A stretch of DNA of 64,000 nt, taken from NCBI RefSeq assembly GCF_016741875.1, contig NZ_JAERRF010000013.1, positions 124,001-188,000 of the forward strand, in the 5' to 3' direction. The stretch's first letter is position 1; every line of letters starts with the position of its first letter. The DNA comes from Streptomyces coffeae (GTDB lineage Bacteria; Actinomycetota; Actinomycetes; Streptomycetales; Streptomycetaceae). The notes beneath the pieces are model-generated. The model did not search any database, was not told where the DNA came from, and saw nothing but the letters and a program-made list of their open reading frames with translations. Position numbers and translations under genes: made by a program. This document shows, in pieces, positions 8,878 to 17,416 of this stretch.

Positions 8878-8892
8878 CTGACGAATCGTCAG
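8878..8892. promoter_or_regulatory. Near-perfect palindromic operator candidate before the 8907 gene
   Basis: CTGACGAATCGTCAG has 7-bp arms around one central base and ends 14 bases before the start codon at 8907. A protein bound here would block transcription or initiation. It differs from the 8819 palindrome, so two regulators may act on this gap. Confidence 0.45.
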
Positions 8893-8906
8893 CTAAACCT
8901 GGGGAG

Positions 8907-9812
8907 ATGAGAACCGACTCCAGCGACTCCAGCGACTCCGATGCGGACCGCGGTGCGGACGGGGGCGGGACCGGCGGCGGGAACGCGCACCCCGACCGGT
9001 ACGCCGAACTGGCCGCCACCGGCCCGTACGGGATACGCCCCGGGCACGCCCTGATCACCATGGTCGAACCGCATCCGGGCCATGAGTACGCCTACAACCG
9101 CTGGTACGAGGACGACCACTTCATCGCGGGCGCGATGGCGATGCCGTGGATCTTCGCCGGGCGCCGTTGGGTGGCCACCCGCGATCTCCAGCTGCTGCGT
9201 TATCCGGAGCGGTCGGCGGTCGCCCGGCCCGTCACCGCGGGCTGCTATCTCAGCGTCTACTGGATCACCGAGGGGCGCTATGAGGAGCACATGCGGTGGA
9301 CCGTCGCGATCAACAAGCGGCTGAACCGCGACAGGCGGGTGCACCGCGAGCGCACCCATGTGTTCACCGCCTTCCAGGACCATGAGCTCACCGTCTACCG
9401 GGACGGCGCGGCCGGTCCGCGCGATCACCACGCCCTGGACCACCCCTACGCCGGGCTGGTCCTGGAGGTCATCGACACCGAGGGCCCCGAGCGGCGGGCG
9501 GAGTTGCTCGACTGGCTCGGCTCCCGCCATCTGCCGCGGCGGCTGGCGGGCTCCTCCGCCGCGATGGTCACCGTCTTCCGTCCGACCCCGCTGCCGGGGG
9601 ACCGGATGTCGTACGTCAAACAGGTCGAGGGCGTCGACACCAGGCTGACGCTGCTCTGGTTCCTGGAACGTGACCCACGGGAATGCTGGGAGCGTTCTCT
9701 CACCGGACTCGACGGGGAGGTGGCGGAGTCCGGGCTCGGCCGGGTGGAATTCGTGGCGCCCTTCATTCCGACGATTCCCGGGACGGACCGATTCGTCGAC
9801 CGGCTCCGCTGA
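8907..9812 (+). CDS. Unknown protein, possible tandem dimeric alpha/beta-barrel (EthD-like) repeats
   Basis: 301-residue protein not assigned to a named family. A low-complexity leader of Ser, Asp and Gly (about 1-26) precedes a globular part. HALITMVEPHPGHEYAYNRW with YEDDHFIAGAMAMPWIFAGR (about 47-86) has the look of an EthD/ferredoxin-like half: a beta strand, a W-Y-E-D-x-H helix, then a second strand. A second unit is suggested by YAGLVLEVIDTEGPERRAEL and LTLLWFLERDPRECW. No signal peptide or TM is seen. GGGGAG directly abuts the ATG, an abnormally short spacing, so the start could be further downstream or initiation may be leaderless. Function unknown; the EthD-like idea is inference. 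Confidence 0.6.
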   Translation: MRTDSSDSSDSDADRGADGGGTGGGNAHPDRYAELAATGPYGIRPGHALITMVEPHPGHEYAYNRWYEDDHFIAGAMAMPWIFAGRRWVATRDLQLLRYPERSAVARPVTAGCYLSVYWITEGRYEEHMRWTVAINKRLNRDRRVHRERTHVFTAFQDHELTVYRDGAAGPRDHHALDHPYAGLVLEVIDTEGPERRAELLDWLGSRHLPRRLAGSSAAMVTVFRPTPLPGDRMSYVKQVEGVDTRLTLLWFLERDPRECWERSLTGLDGEVAESGLGRVEFVAPFIPTIPGTDRFVDRLR

Positions 9813-9827
9813 AACCGGAAATGCCGC

Positions 9828-9867
9828 GAGCCCTCTCGGCAGGGACGGCGGCCGGTCGAGAGGGCTC
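9828..9867. terminator. Strong bidirectional hairpin terminator
   Basis: GAGCCCTCTCG (9828-9838) pairs perfectly with CGAGAGGGCTC (9857-9867) around an 18-base loop. It lies between the 3' ends of the 8907 gene and the convergent DUF397 gene. No T run is present, which is normal for Streptomyces terminators. Confidence 0.7.
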
Positions 9868-9927
9868 GGAGGCTATACGGTGAACCCGCACCGCCGACCG
9901 CTCTGCCGCGGTCGTGCGTAACGGAGA

Positions 9928-10137
9928 TCAGTCGAGGTCGAAGGCGCCACGACGGACGTCGGACACAAAGGCCGACCACGAGGCGGGGGCGAAGCCGAGC
10001 GTCGGGCCCTGCGGGTCCTTGGAGTCGCGCACGGCGATCTCGCCGACCATCGGGGAGGAGATTTCCACGCACGCGCCGTTTCCTGCCGAGTACGAGGATT
10101 TCACCCACATACTCGTCTTTCCCTGCTGAATGGACAC
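9928..10137 (-). CDS. DUF397 domain protein
   Basis: 69-residue DUF397 protein. The signature is complete: MWVKSSYSAGNGACVEIS, then EIAVRDSKDPQGPTLGFAPA and SWSAFVSDVRRGAF. DUF397 proteins in Streptomyces are small partners of DUF5753-type XRE regulators (bldB/whiJ-like loci) and are thought to antagonise or tune them. The partner gene lies just upstream on the same strand, 185 bases away. The GTG at 10135-10137 (VSIQQGKTS) is chosen because GGAG stands five bases before it; a longer frame upstream has no ribosome site. Confidence 0.85.
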   Translation of the reverse strand: MSIQQGKTSMWVKSSYSAGNGACVEISSPMVGEIAVRDSKDPQGPTLGFAPASWSAFVSDVRRGAFDLD

Positions 10138-10322
10138 AATTGCTCCGATGCGTTTTGTTGAGGAAGTGCACCCCGTGTCTGGAGGCGAGACCGACGTTAC
10201 TCGGCAACATCGTCGGCGCAGGGGGCCGTTCACTCGACCGGATGGCATATTCCCCTGGCCCCTTCCTCGGGGCGGTGCGGAGGTGTAACCTCCGCTCGCT
10301 TCAACGGCTCGGAGCCACGTCG

Positions 10323-11195
10323 TCAGCCCTCCCCGTGCCGACGCGCGTGGTCCTGGGCCACCTCACTGATGAACTGGCGGCTCTGGTCCACATTGAGCGC
10401 CTGCGCGCGCAGATGCTCGTACATCATGCTGTAGCTCTGCACATCGCTGAGCTTCTCCAGATAGAGGTCGCTGGTGACCCCCTCCAGATAGACCACGCTG
10501 GTGTCCGACTCGTCGGAGAACTCGAGAATGGTGAACTGCCCGCTCATCCCCGGATGCGAGCCCATGCCGAACGGCAACGCCTGCACCGTCACATGGGGCT
10601 CATGGCTCATCCGGACCAGATACTCCAGCTGATCGCTCATGATCTTCGGACTGCCGACCACCCGCCGCATCGCCGCCTCGTCCACCACGGCCCACAGCCG
10701 CAGCGGCGCCAGCGGATCGGTGATGCGCTCCTGCCGCCGCAGCCGGACCTGCACCCGCTGGGCGATCTGGTCCTGCGGCGCCTCCGGCAGCGCACCGCTG
10801 ATGACCGCCTCCGCGTACTCCGGTGTCTGCAACAGACCGGGCAGCACCTGCGGTTCATAGACCCGCAGGGACGCCGCGTCCGTCTCGAATCCGATGTAGA
10901 CGCTGTACGGAACGTCACCGAACGCGTTCCACCAGCCTTGCTGGCGCGACTCCTTGGCCATTTGCATCAGGGAATCGACCAGCGCCTTGTCCTCGACCTT
11001 GTAGGTCCGGCAGAGGTCGCGCACATCGCGCTGGCTGATGCTGCGCCGTCCGTTCTCCAGTCTGCTGATCTTCGACTGGGAGACCATCAGCTCCTCCGCC
11101 ACCTCCTCCGCCGTCATGCCCTTCTCCTGGCGGAGTCTGCGCAGCTCCTGACCCAACCGGCGTCGCCTGACAGTGGGGCCGACGTTCGATGTCAC
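10323..11195 (-). CDS. XRE-type HTH regulator with DUF5753 domain
   Basis: 290-residue regulator typical of the Streptomyces WhiJ/AbaA-like family. An XRE helix-turn-helix spans about residues 13-68: LGQELRRLRQEKGMTAEEVA, then ELMVSQSKISRLENGRRSIS. The DUF5753 part follows with YIGFETDAASLRVYEPQVLP, GLLQTPEYAEAVISGA and a C-terminal beta-rich half (VTVQALPFGMGSHPGMSGQF). The GTG start at 11193-11195 has GGAGGTG eight bases upstream and gives the usual family length. It is paired with the downstream DUF397 gene, so together they probably form one developmental or antibiotic-related switch; target genes are unknown. Confidence 0.88.
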   Translation of the reverse strand: MTSNVGPTVRRRRLGQELRRLRQEKGMTAEEVAEELMVSQSKISRLENGRRSISQRDVRDLCRTYKVEDKALVDSLMQMAKESRQQGWWNAFGDVPYSVYIGFETDAASLRVYEPQVLPGLLQTPEYAEAVISGALPEAPQDQIAQRVQVRLRRQERITDPLAPLRLWAVVDEAAMRRVVGSPKIMSDQLEYLVRMSHEPHVTVQALPFGMGSHPGMSGQFTILEFSDESDTSVVYLEGVTSDLYLEKLSDVQSYSMMYEHLRAQALNVDQSRQFISEVAQDHARRHGEG

Positions 11196-11548
11196 GGGAC
11201 GTGCACCTCCGGCTTCATAGCGCTGATTTCTGCTGTTCAGCCTGCCACTACCGGCCGGGGCCCCGCTGGGAAATGGCTCCACAAAAGCGTGCGAACGCAC
11301 GCGCGGGGCGGTGGGGCGGCCGTCGTCCGGGTCGGCCGTCCCACCACCCCGCGCGCTTCAGCGGCTCCCGAACCGGTCGGTGGGGACTGCGGTGCGGTCG
11401 GTGGAGCGGATGTGGTGCATGGTCTTGCTCGATGTGGTGCGGGTGTTGCGCAACGCCCCGGCGGTGCCGGAAAACGGCCCGGCGGTGCCGTGAACGGGCC
11501 CCGCCGCCCTGCTGGGCGGGTCCGCGGCGTGTGGTGCCCCGAGAGGTG
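11196..11548. other. 353-base gap dominated by a long hairpin
   Basis: No credible coding frame is seen. The gap holds the promoter and leader of the DUF5753 gene and, at 11300-11355, a very strong inverted repeat described separately. The rest is G/C-rich sequence with several GGTG repeats (11385-11440). Confidence 0.5.
11300..11355. terminator. Long GC-rich hairpin, probable terminator of the GPP34 gene
   Basis: Two nested stem blocks: GGTGGGGCGGCCG (11310-11322) pairs with CGGCCGTCCCACC (11333-11345) with one G-T pair, and CGCGCGGGG (11300-11308) pairs with CCCCGCGCG (11347-11355) after one mismatch. About 22 pairs close a 10-base loop. It lies 3' of GPP34 and 5' of the DUF5753 gene on the same strand, so it should insulate the two. 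Confidence 0.65.
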
Positions 11549-12298
11549 TCAGCGCGCTCCGACGCGGGCCATGCCCGCGCGACGGGACGGCTGGGCCGGA
11601 ACGCCGGCCGCGGGCTCCGCCGCGGACCGTGCCCCGGACTGCCGGCCTGCGGCCGGTGCGCGCCGTGGTTGCGCCGCGACACCGTTCTGCACGTCCATCA
11701 CGGCGTGCGCCACGAGACCGCCCATCGGGTCGTGCCGGATCAGATCCCGGAGCCTGGAGCGCGAGGAGCGCCCCTCGTTCCCGGGATACAGGTGCTTGCC
11801 CAGCCCGACCGCATGGGCCAGGGCGGCAAGCGCGGCGGTCCGCGGGTCCGGCGGTACGCCGGTGCGGATCGCATTGTCCAGCCGGTTCCTGATCTCCCGG
11901 CTGATCGCCGTATCCGTCGCCTGATAGCGAGTGGTCGGCAGCACCCCGCACATCTGGCCCGCCACGGCATGCACCATGCCGCAGCGCTCCAGGTGCGTGA
12001 GGTACGTCTGGCGCAGCCCCAGCCGGGGCCCGCCGATCCAGTGGACAGCCCGGACCGGGCTGCCGCGTCGGCGCAGCAGCTCCAGTGCGGAGTCCAGAGT
12101 CGGATCTCCGGTCGGCCGTGGCAGCACCACGGCGATACGATCCCCGTCAGGGGCTATCCGTCCGGCCAGAGCCAGCTCTACTAGCTGTGCTCCGGCCAGA
12201 CCGAGGTCGAGCGACTGCGGCTGCGCCGTGGTACCCGTGGTCGGGTCCAAAGCGAGCAGCAGAAGCTCCTCCGGAATTGTTCTGCGGCTCCTGCCCAT
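11549..12298 (-). CDS. GPP34-family protein
   Basis: 249-residue member of the GPP34 family (Golgi phosphoprotein 3 relatives), which in eukaryotes binds phosphatidylinositol 4-phosphate; actinobacterial members are abundant and their role is unsettled. The start TIPEELLLLALDPTTGT and LGLAGAQLVELALAGRIAPD (about 33-52) are the family hallmark, followed by the helical region DPTLDSALELLRRRGSPVRA and LTHLERCGMVHA. The last about 45 residues are Ala/Arg/Pro-rich and look disordered. GGGGAGG precedes the ATG by six bases. It is divergent from the D,D-carboxypeptidase gene. A peripheral membrane role is inference from the family. Confidence 0.82.
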   Translation of the reverse strand: MGRSRRTIPEELLLLALDPTTGTTAQPQSLDLGLAGAQLVELALAGRIAPDGDRIAVVLPRPTGDPTLDSALELLRRRGSPVRAVHWIGGPRLGLRQTYLTHLERCGMVHAVAGQMCGVLPTTRYQATDTAISREIRNRLDNAIRTGVPPDPRTAALAALAHAVGLGKHLYPGNEGRSSRSRLRDLIRHDPMGGLVAHAVMDVQNGVAAQPRRAPAAGRQSGARSAAEPAAGVPAQPSRRAGMARVGAR

Positions 12299-12552
12299 CC
12301 ATGCCTCCCCGCGTGGATGAATGACAGGGTGACCCCTCTCACATTGGTCTGTCGAGAGTGCCTGGTGGATTTGTGTGGGAACCAGTAGGTATGTCTTTCC
12401 CGTCTAGCAGGTGGGCGTGCCCCTGAAGGCACTCTCCGGCGGTGACGCTGCGCGGCTGCGTGCCGGACGCGCAGGACACTGGTAGAGGTTGGGCTGCGGG
12501 ACGCGGCGTCAGAAGGCGCCGGACGTCCCGCGATACGTACGAGGAGGCATCG
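12299..12552. promoter_or_regulatory. Divergent promoter/leader with spaced inverted repeat
   Basis: The gap between GPP34 and the carboxypeptidase contains GAGAGTGCC (12354-12362) and its exact complement GGCACTCTC (12428-12436) 65 bases apart. In a transcript these could close a large loop that includes GGGAA/TTCCC. I found no match to a known riboswitch core. Confidence 0.35.
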
Positions 12553-15210
12553 GTGGCGGGCGAGTCCCCCGGCAAGTCGGAGCAGCAGAAGTCGTCGGGG
12601 GAGACGGCTCGGGGAGAACGCGATCCGCGGCTCGCCGTCTTCCAGGAAGGGGAGGCGGCCGGGGGCGCGTCGGCGGTCGCCGTCGCGTCCGACAACCCGG
12701 AGGCCGAACCCGAGTCGGCTCCCGAGGAGAGCGGTTCGCCGAAGGCGGACCGGGCGACAGCGGTCTTCCGCACCCTGCGGGACGCGAAGGACGCCGAGGG
12801 TGCCTCGGACGCCGAAGCGGAACCCGAAGCGGAATCCAAGCGACCGGATGGCGCGGCGGACGGTGAGGGCGGCGGGGACGCCGACGGCGCCGAGGGTGCC
12901 GACGACGCCGAGGCGGCCGACGTTCGCGATGGCGAAGGCGGCGAAGGTGGCGACCCCGCGGAGGGTGCGCGGGCGGAGTCCGAGCCGGAGGCTGAACCGG
13001 AAGCGGGGGCCACGGCTTCGGGGCTGCCGACCCGCCCCAAGTCCGGGGCGGCCGCACGGGAGAGCGCACAGCCCGACAGTGAATCCGGCAAATCGGATGA
13101 TTCGGGCAAAGCGGCTGCCGCGGATGTCGCTCCCGAGGAGCGCGACGCCCGGCTGCGTCAGGCGGTGGCGACCTGGGTCGCCACATCCGACAGCGACACC
13201 GACGCGGATGCCGATGAGGACTCCGGCGACGAGGCGGACTCCGCGAACGCCACGGCCGACGCCACGGCCGACGCCACGGCGGACGCTGACGCGGACACGG
13301 ATGCGGACGACAGCGAGCCGTCCGCCCCGTCCGTCGACCAGCGGACCGCGGTGTTCCGTGCCCTGAAGCCGACCTCTGCCGCCAAGGCCAAGGACAGAGC
13401 CGGGGACAAGGCCGAGGACGAGGGCAAGACCGAAGACGAGGGCAAGGCCGAGGACGACGAGGACAAGCCCGTCGACCGGGCCACGGCCGCCTTCGGGGTG
13501 CTGCCGGGCAAGGGTGCCCCCAAGAACGGCAAGGACGGCAAGGACGGCGCGGACAAGGACAGCGCCTCCAAGGACGGCAAGGACGGCGAGAAGCGCGTCG
13601 ACCAGCCGACCACGACCTTCAAGGCGCTCACCAAGAAGCCCGACGCCGAGAAGCCCGACGCCGAGAAGCCCGAGACCAAGAAGCCCGACGCCGGGAAGAA
13701 GAAGCCCGCGGCCGAGTCCGAGAATGAGCGGACCAGCAAGTTCGTACCGCTCCGCTCGGCCGACGCACCGCCCGCCAAGCCCACCAAGCCTGCCGAGCCC
13801 GCGGCCCCGTCCGCCGAAGCGCCGTCCGCCAAGCCCGCTGACGCGTCCTCCGGGGCGCCCGCGCTCCCCGAGGCCGAGCGGACCAAGCAGCAGCCGCTGC
13901 CGCCGCTGACGCCCGACGGAAAGCAGCCCGCGCCGCTCGATCTGCTGGCGCAGCTGACCAATACACCGCCCAAGCCCGAGACTCCGATCCGTACAGCGGT
14001 GCGCCGGGTCAAGATCTGGACGCCGCTGGTCGCGCTGCTCGTGATCATCCTGGGTGTCGCCCAGGCCGTGCGGCCGCTGCCGGAACCGGAGTTGAAGCTC
14101 ACCACCGACGCCACCTACTCCTTCGAGGGCGGCAAGCTCTCCATGCCGTGGCCCTCCCAGGGCCAGTCCGCCGTCGAAGTACAGGGCGTGGGCAGCCTGG
14201 GCACCTCCGGCGCCCAGAAGCCGGTGCCGATCGCCAGTGTCACCAAGGTGATGACGGCCTATGTGGTGCTCAAGGCGCATCCGCTGAAGGCCGACGCGGA
14301 GGGTCCGCCCATCAAGATCGACAAGACGGCGGCCCATGAGTCCGGGTCCTCCGACGAGTCGCGGGCGTCGGTCAAGGAGGGGCAGAGCTTCACCCAGCAC
14401 CAGCTGCTCCAGATGCTGCTGATCAACTCCAGCAACAACATCGCCCGGCTGCTGGCCCGCTGGGACGCCGGGTCGCTGGACGCGTTCGTGAAGAAGATGA
14501 ACGACGCGGCCAAGGACCTGGGCATGAAGAACACCACCTACACCGACCCCAGCGGTCTGAAGTCCAGCACCAAGAGCACCGCCGAGGACCAGCTGAAGCT
14601 GGCGAAGGCGGCCATGGAGTTCGACGCGTTCCGGTCCGTGGTGGCCACCCCCAACGCCGAGATCCCCCAGCTCCACGACCGGATCTACAACAACAACAAT
14701 CTGCTGGTGAAGCCGGGCGTGATCGGCATCAAGACCGGTTCCAGCACCCCGGCCGGCGGTGCGCTGATGTGGGGCGCCGAGAAGACCGTCGAGGGCAAGA
14801 AGCAGCGGATCCTCGGTGTGGTGCTGGGGCAGCACAGCGGCGGCACGCTGGACGAGAGCCTTCAGCTCGTGCAGACCAACAGCTACAAGCTCATCACCGC
14901 GTTGCAGAACGGGCTCACCTCGGCCAGGGTGGTGAAGAAGGGCGATGTCGTCGGTCATGTGGACGACGGCCTCGGCGGCACCACACCGGTCGTCGCCACC
15001 AAGGATCTGACGGCGGTCGGCTGGTCCGGTCTGACCGTGGATCTGAAGCTGACCGACGGCGGCAAGACCGTTCCGCACTCCGCCAAGGCGGGCGCGGTCG
15101 TCGGCGAGCTGACCGTCGGCACCGGCCCGGGGCAGCTCAAGGCGCCGGTGGCGCTCCAGGACGACCTCTCCGAGCCGTCGTTCGGCTCGAAGCTGACCCG
15201 TATCACCTGA
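12553..15210 (+). CDS. D-alanyl-D-alanine carboxypeptidase (S11) with long disordered N-terminal region
   Basis: 885-residue penicillin-binding protein that trims the terminal D-Ala of peptidoglycan stems outside the membrane. The catalytic domain is C-terminal: SVTK (562-565) with the nucleophilic Ser, SSN (626-628) and KTG (727-729). A single TM (about 488-506, IWTPLVALLVIILGVAQAV) separates it from about 485 cytoplasmic residues rich in Ala, Asp, Glu, Lys and Pro. That tail repeats a short Thr-centred motif five times, for example DRATAVFRTL, DQRTAVFRAL and DQPTTTFKAL, always with Phe three residues after Thr. The GTG at 12553 has GAGGAGG upstream. Typical DacA proteins are 300-450 residues, so the tail is the unusual part. 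Confidence 0.88.
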   Translation: MAGESPGKSEQQKSSGETARGERDPRLAVFQEGEAAGGASAVAVASDNPEAEPESAPEESGSPKADRATAVFRTLRDAKDAEGASDAEAEPEAESKRPDGAADGEGGGDADGAEGADDAEAADVRDGEGGEGGDPAEGARAESEPEAEPEAGATASGLPTRPKSGAAARESAQPDSESGKSDDSGKAAAADVAPEERDARLRQAVATWVATSDSDTDADADEDSGDEADSANATADATADATADADADTDADDSEPSAPSVDQRTAVFRALKPTSAAKAKDRAGDKAEDEGKTEDEGKAEDDEDKPVDRATAAFGVLPGKGAPKNGKDGKDGADKDSASKDGKDGEKRVDQPTTTFKALTKKPDAEKPDAEKPETKKPDAGKKKPAAESENERTSKFVPLRSADAPPAKPTKPAEPAAPSAEAPSAKPADASSGAPALPEAERTKQQPLPPLTPDGKQPAPLDLLAQLTNTPPKPETPIRTAVRRVKIWTPLVALLVIILGVAQAVRPLPEPELKLTTDATYSFEGGKLSMPWPSQGQSAVEVQGVGSLGTSGAQKPVPIASVTKVMTAYVVLKAHPLKADAEGPPIKIDKTAAHESGSSDESRASVKEGQSFTQHQLLQMLLINSSNNIARLLARWDAGSLDAFVKKMNDAAKDLGMKNTTYTDPSGLKSSTKSTAEDQLKLAKAAMEFDAFRSVVATPNAEIPQLHDRIYNNNNLLVKPGVIGIKTGSSTPAGGALMWGAEKTVEGKKQRILGVVLGQHSGGTLDESLQLVQTNSYKLITALQNGLTSARVVKKGDVVGHVDDGLGGTTPVVATKDLTAVGWSGLTVDLKLTDGGKTVPHSAKAGAVVGELTVGTGPGQLKAPVALQDDLSEPSFGSKLTRIT

Positions 15211-15240
15211 CGGGCAGGGCAGCCCGGAGGTGAGGGACCG

Positions 15241-15267
15241 GCCCCGGCGCGGGAAGCGCGCCGGGGC
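15241..15267 (+). terminator. Hairpin terminator after the carboxypeptidase
   Basis: GCCCCGGCGCG pairs perfectly with CGCGCCGGGGC around the loop GGAAG, 31 bases after the stop codon. An 11-bp GC stem with a small loop is a good intrinsic terminator. Confidence 0.75.
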
Positions 15268-15406
15268 CCGAGGCGGTTCCTCACGGCCCGCGCGTGCTAG
15301 CGTCGCTCCGTCCCCGGCCCGTACCCGCCGTGGTGAACCGGGGTAGTCCGGTACAGGGTTGCAAGAAGATGGGGGCAGACCTCGGGGGAAGACGGGGAGA
15401 GCCACA

Positions 15407-17302
15407 GTGACCACCGTGGATCCGACACGGGCCGACAAAGGCGGAAGCTCGGAAGAGAGCACCGCCACGCGAATACGCGTACCCGCGCAACGCTGGCCTG
15501 CCGAGCCGGACGGCCCGGCGGAGGCGGGCGGCGGGGGTCCTGTTCGGATCGGACCGTTCAGACGTGCTTGGCGGGCCCTCCACCATCCGGTGCCCGCCGC
15601 CCTGGTCCTCGCCGCATTGCTGCATCTGCTGTGGGTGGCGCTGCTCGCCAACAGCGGCGGTGACCTCGCCGCTCAGGATGCCTGGGCGGAGTTCGCGCTT
15701 CAGCACCCGGACTCGGCGTACAACCTGGCCTGGTACGGCGGGATGCACCCGGTGTCGTACAGCGTCATCTCGCCCTATCTGATGGCGGTCCTCGGTGTCC
15801 GCTCGACGATGGTGATCGCCGGGACGCTCTCGGCGGGACTGCTGGCCCTGCTGCTGGTGCGCAGCCGTGCCGTGCGCCGGCCGCTGTGGCCCGCCCTGTA
15901 CGGCGCGTTCGCGCTCACCTGCAACGCGATCTCGGGCCGGGTGACCTTCGGGCTCGGCGCCATGTTCGGACTCGCGGCGGTCGCCGTGATCTTCGCGTGG
16001 CCCGCGAAGTGGCGCTCCCGTCGCTGGCACCACCGGACCGGGCGGTTCCTGCTGGCGGCCGTGCTGTCCGGTCTTTCGACCATGTCCAGCCCGGTGGCCG
16101 GGCTGTTCGTGGGGGTCGTGGCCGCCGCGCTGTGGCTGACCAGGCGGCGCCCGGCCGCGTACGCGCTCGGGATCACCCCGGTGATCGTCGTGGGCCTGTC
16201 CGCCTGGCTGTTCCCGTTCTCCGGTGAGCAGCCGATGGGGTTCGGCTCGGTGATCCTGCCGTTCATCATCGGCGCCGTCGTCTGTCTGTGCGCGCCCAAG
16301 GCGTGGACGACGGTCCGGGTCGGTGCCGGGCTCTACTCGGCCGGTGTGGTGCTCACCTGGCTGATCCCCTCGCAGATCGGCACCAATATCTCCCGGCTCG
16401 GGATGATCTTCGGCGGTGTTCTCCTGATCGCCGTGCTGCCCGCGCTCCGCAGGCCGCCCAAGGACGAGCTGCGCTCGACCGGGGCGGGCCGCCGGTGGAC
16501 CGCGCTGGCGCTGGCTCTGACCACCGTCACGGTGTGGCAGGCGGTCAAGACCACCGACGACATCGTCCACACCACCCCCTCCGCGTCCTGGGCCCGTGAG
16601 CTGGCACCGCTGGTCGACGCCCTGAAGCGGGAGAAGGCCGACCGGGGCCGGGTCGAGGTGGTCCCGGTGCGCAGCCACCGCGAGTCCTCCGCGCTCGCCC
16701 CGTACGTCAATCTGGCCCGTGGCTGGAACCGCCAGCGGGACCGGGACCGCAACCCGCTGTTCTACGACGACTACACCCTGACCGCCGGCAACTATCACGC
16801 GTGGCTCCAGCGCTGGGCGGTGCACTATGTGGTGCTGCCCGCGGACGACCCGGACACCGCGGCCGAGCAGGAGGCCGCGCTGCTCGCCACCGATCTGCCG
16901 TATCTGAAAAAGATCTGGTCGGACGACAACTGGAAGCTGTACGAGGTCGAGAACCCCACCCCGATGGCCGCCCCGCCGGCCACGGTGCAGCGCGCGGGCG
17001 CCGACCAGCTGGTGCTGAAGGTGCGCGCCGAGGGCCCGGTGCTGATCCGCATCCCGTACTCGCCGTGGCTGGGTCTGGTGGACGAGGAGGGGCACGGTGT
17101 GCGCGCCCCGGAGGCGGACAGCGACGACACGCTGCCGGTGAACCGCAAGGGCTGTCTGACCGCCCAGGTCGAGAGCGGTGCGGAAGGGCAGCCGAAGGAC
17201 GAGTGGACCGTGCTGCACGCTCCGCGCCCCGGTACCTACCGGATAGCGGGCAAGTACCAGCTGCCGCGTGGCACCCCCTGCCCGAAGGAAATGGTTCCGT
17301 AG
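15407..17302 (+). CDS. Polytopic membrane protein of unknown function next to envelope genes
   Basis: 631-residue protein. About 60 cytoplasmic residues precede a multi-TM region (about 60-400) with helices such as VPAALVLAALLHLLWVALLA, LLALLLVRSRAV, GLAAVAVIFAWPAKW, LFVGVVAAALWL and GMIFGGVLLIAVLPALR. A soluble C-terminal part of some 250 residues follows, with LQRWAVHYVVLPADDPDT and an extracellular-looking beta region. No transporter or glycosyltransferase signature is convincing, although the layout (membrane core, then YVVLPADDP segment) resembles GT-C-like Streptomyces proteins. GTG at 15407 is preferred over an upstream ATG because GGGGAGA precedes it. It sits between a carboxypeptidase and an LTA-synthase-like sulfatase, which suggests an envelope role. 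Confidence 0.75.
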   Translation: MTTVDPTRADKGGSSEESTATRIRVPAQRWPAEPDGPAEAGGGGPVRIGPFRRAWRALHHPVPAALVLAALLHLLWVALLANSGGDLAAQDAWAEFALQHPDSAYNLAWYGGMHPVSYSVISPYLMAVLGVRSTMVIAGTLSAGLLALLLVRSRAVRRPLWPALYGAFALTCNAISGRVTFGLGAMFGLAAVAVIFAWPAKWRSRRWHHRTGRFLLAAVLSGLSTMSSPVAGLFVGVVAAALWLTRRRPAAYALGITPVIVVGLSAWLFPFSGEQPMGFGSVILPFIIGAVVCLCAPKAWTTVRVGAGLYSAGVVLTWLIPSQIGTNISRLGMIFGGVLLIAVLPALRRPPKDELRSTGAGRRWTALALALTTVTVWQAVKTTDDIVHTTPSASWARELAPLVDALKREKADRGRVEVVPVRSHRESSALAPYVNLARGWNRQRDRDRNPLFYDDYTLTAGNYHAWLQRWAVHYVVLPADDPDTAAEQEAALLATDLPYLKKIWSDDNWKLYEVENPTPMAAPPATVQRAGADQLVLKVRAEGPVLIRIPYSPWLGLVDEEGHGVRAPEADSDDTLPVNRKGCLTAQVESGAEGQPKDEWTVLHAPRPGTYRIAGKYQLPRGTPCPKEMVP

Positions 17303-17416
17303 TGCCGGGACGTTGAACGCGGACCACCACCGGGCCGTAACGGATAACGGCGGCCCCGACCTCCCGTGCCTGGTCCGCCGTAACACCACCGGGCTCCGCA
17401 CGGAAGGACCTTCGGC

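Noticed and set aside
12299..12552. c-di-AMP (ydaO) or other known riboswitch before the carboxypeptidase
   Set aside because: No conserved riboswitch core could be recognised; only a spaced inverted repeat remains.
12181..15651. Long minus-strand frame opposite the carboxypeptidase
   Set aside because: Low-complexity Gly/Leu/Arg/Val antisense of the Ala/Asp/Glu tail; no domain.
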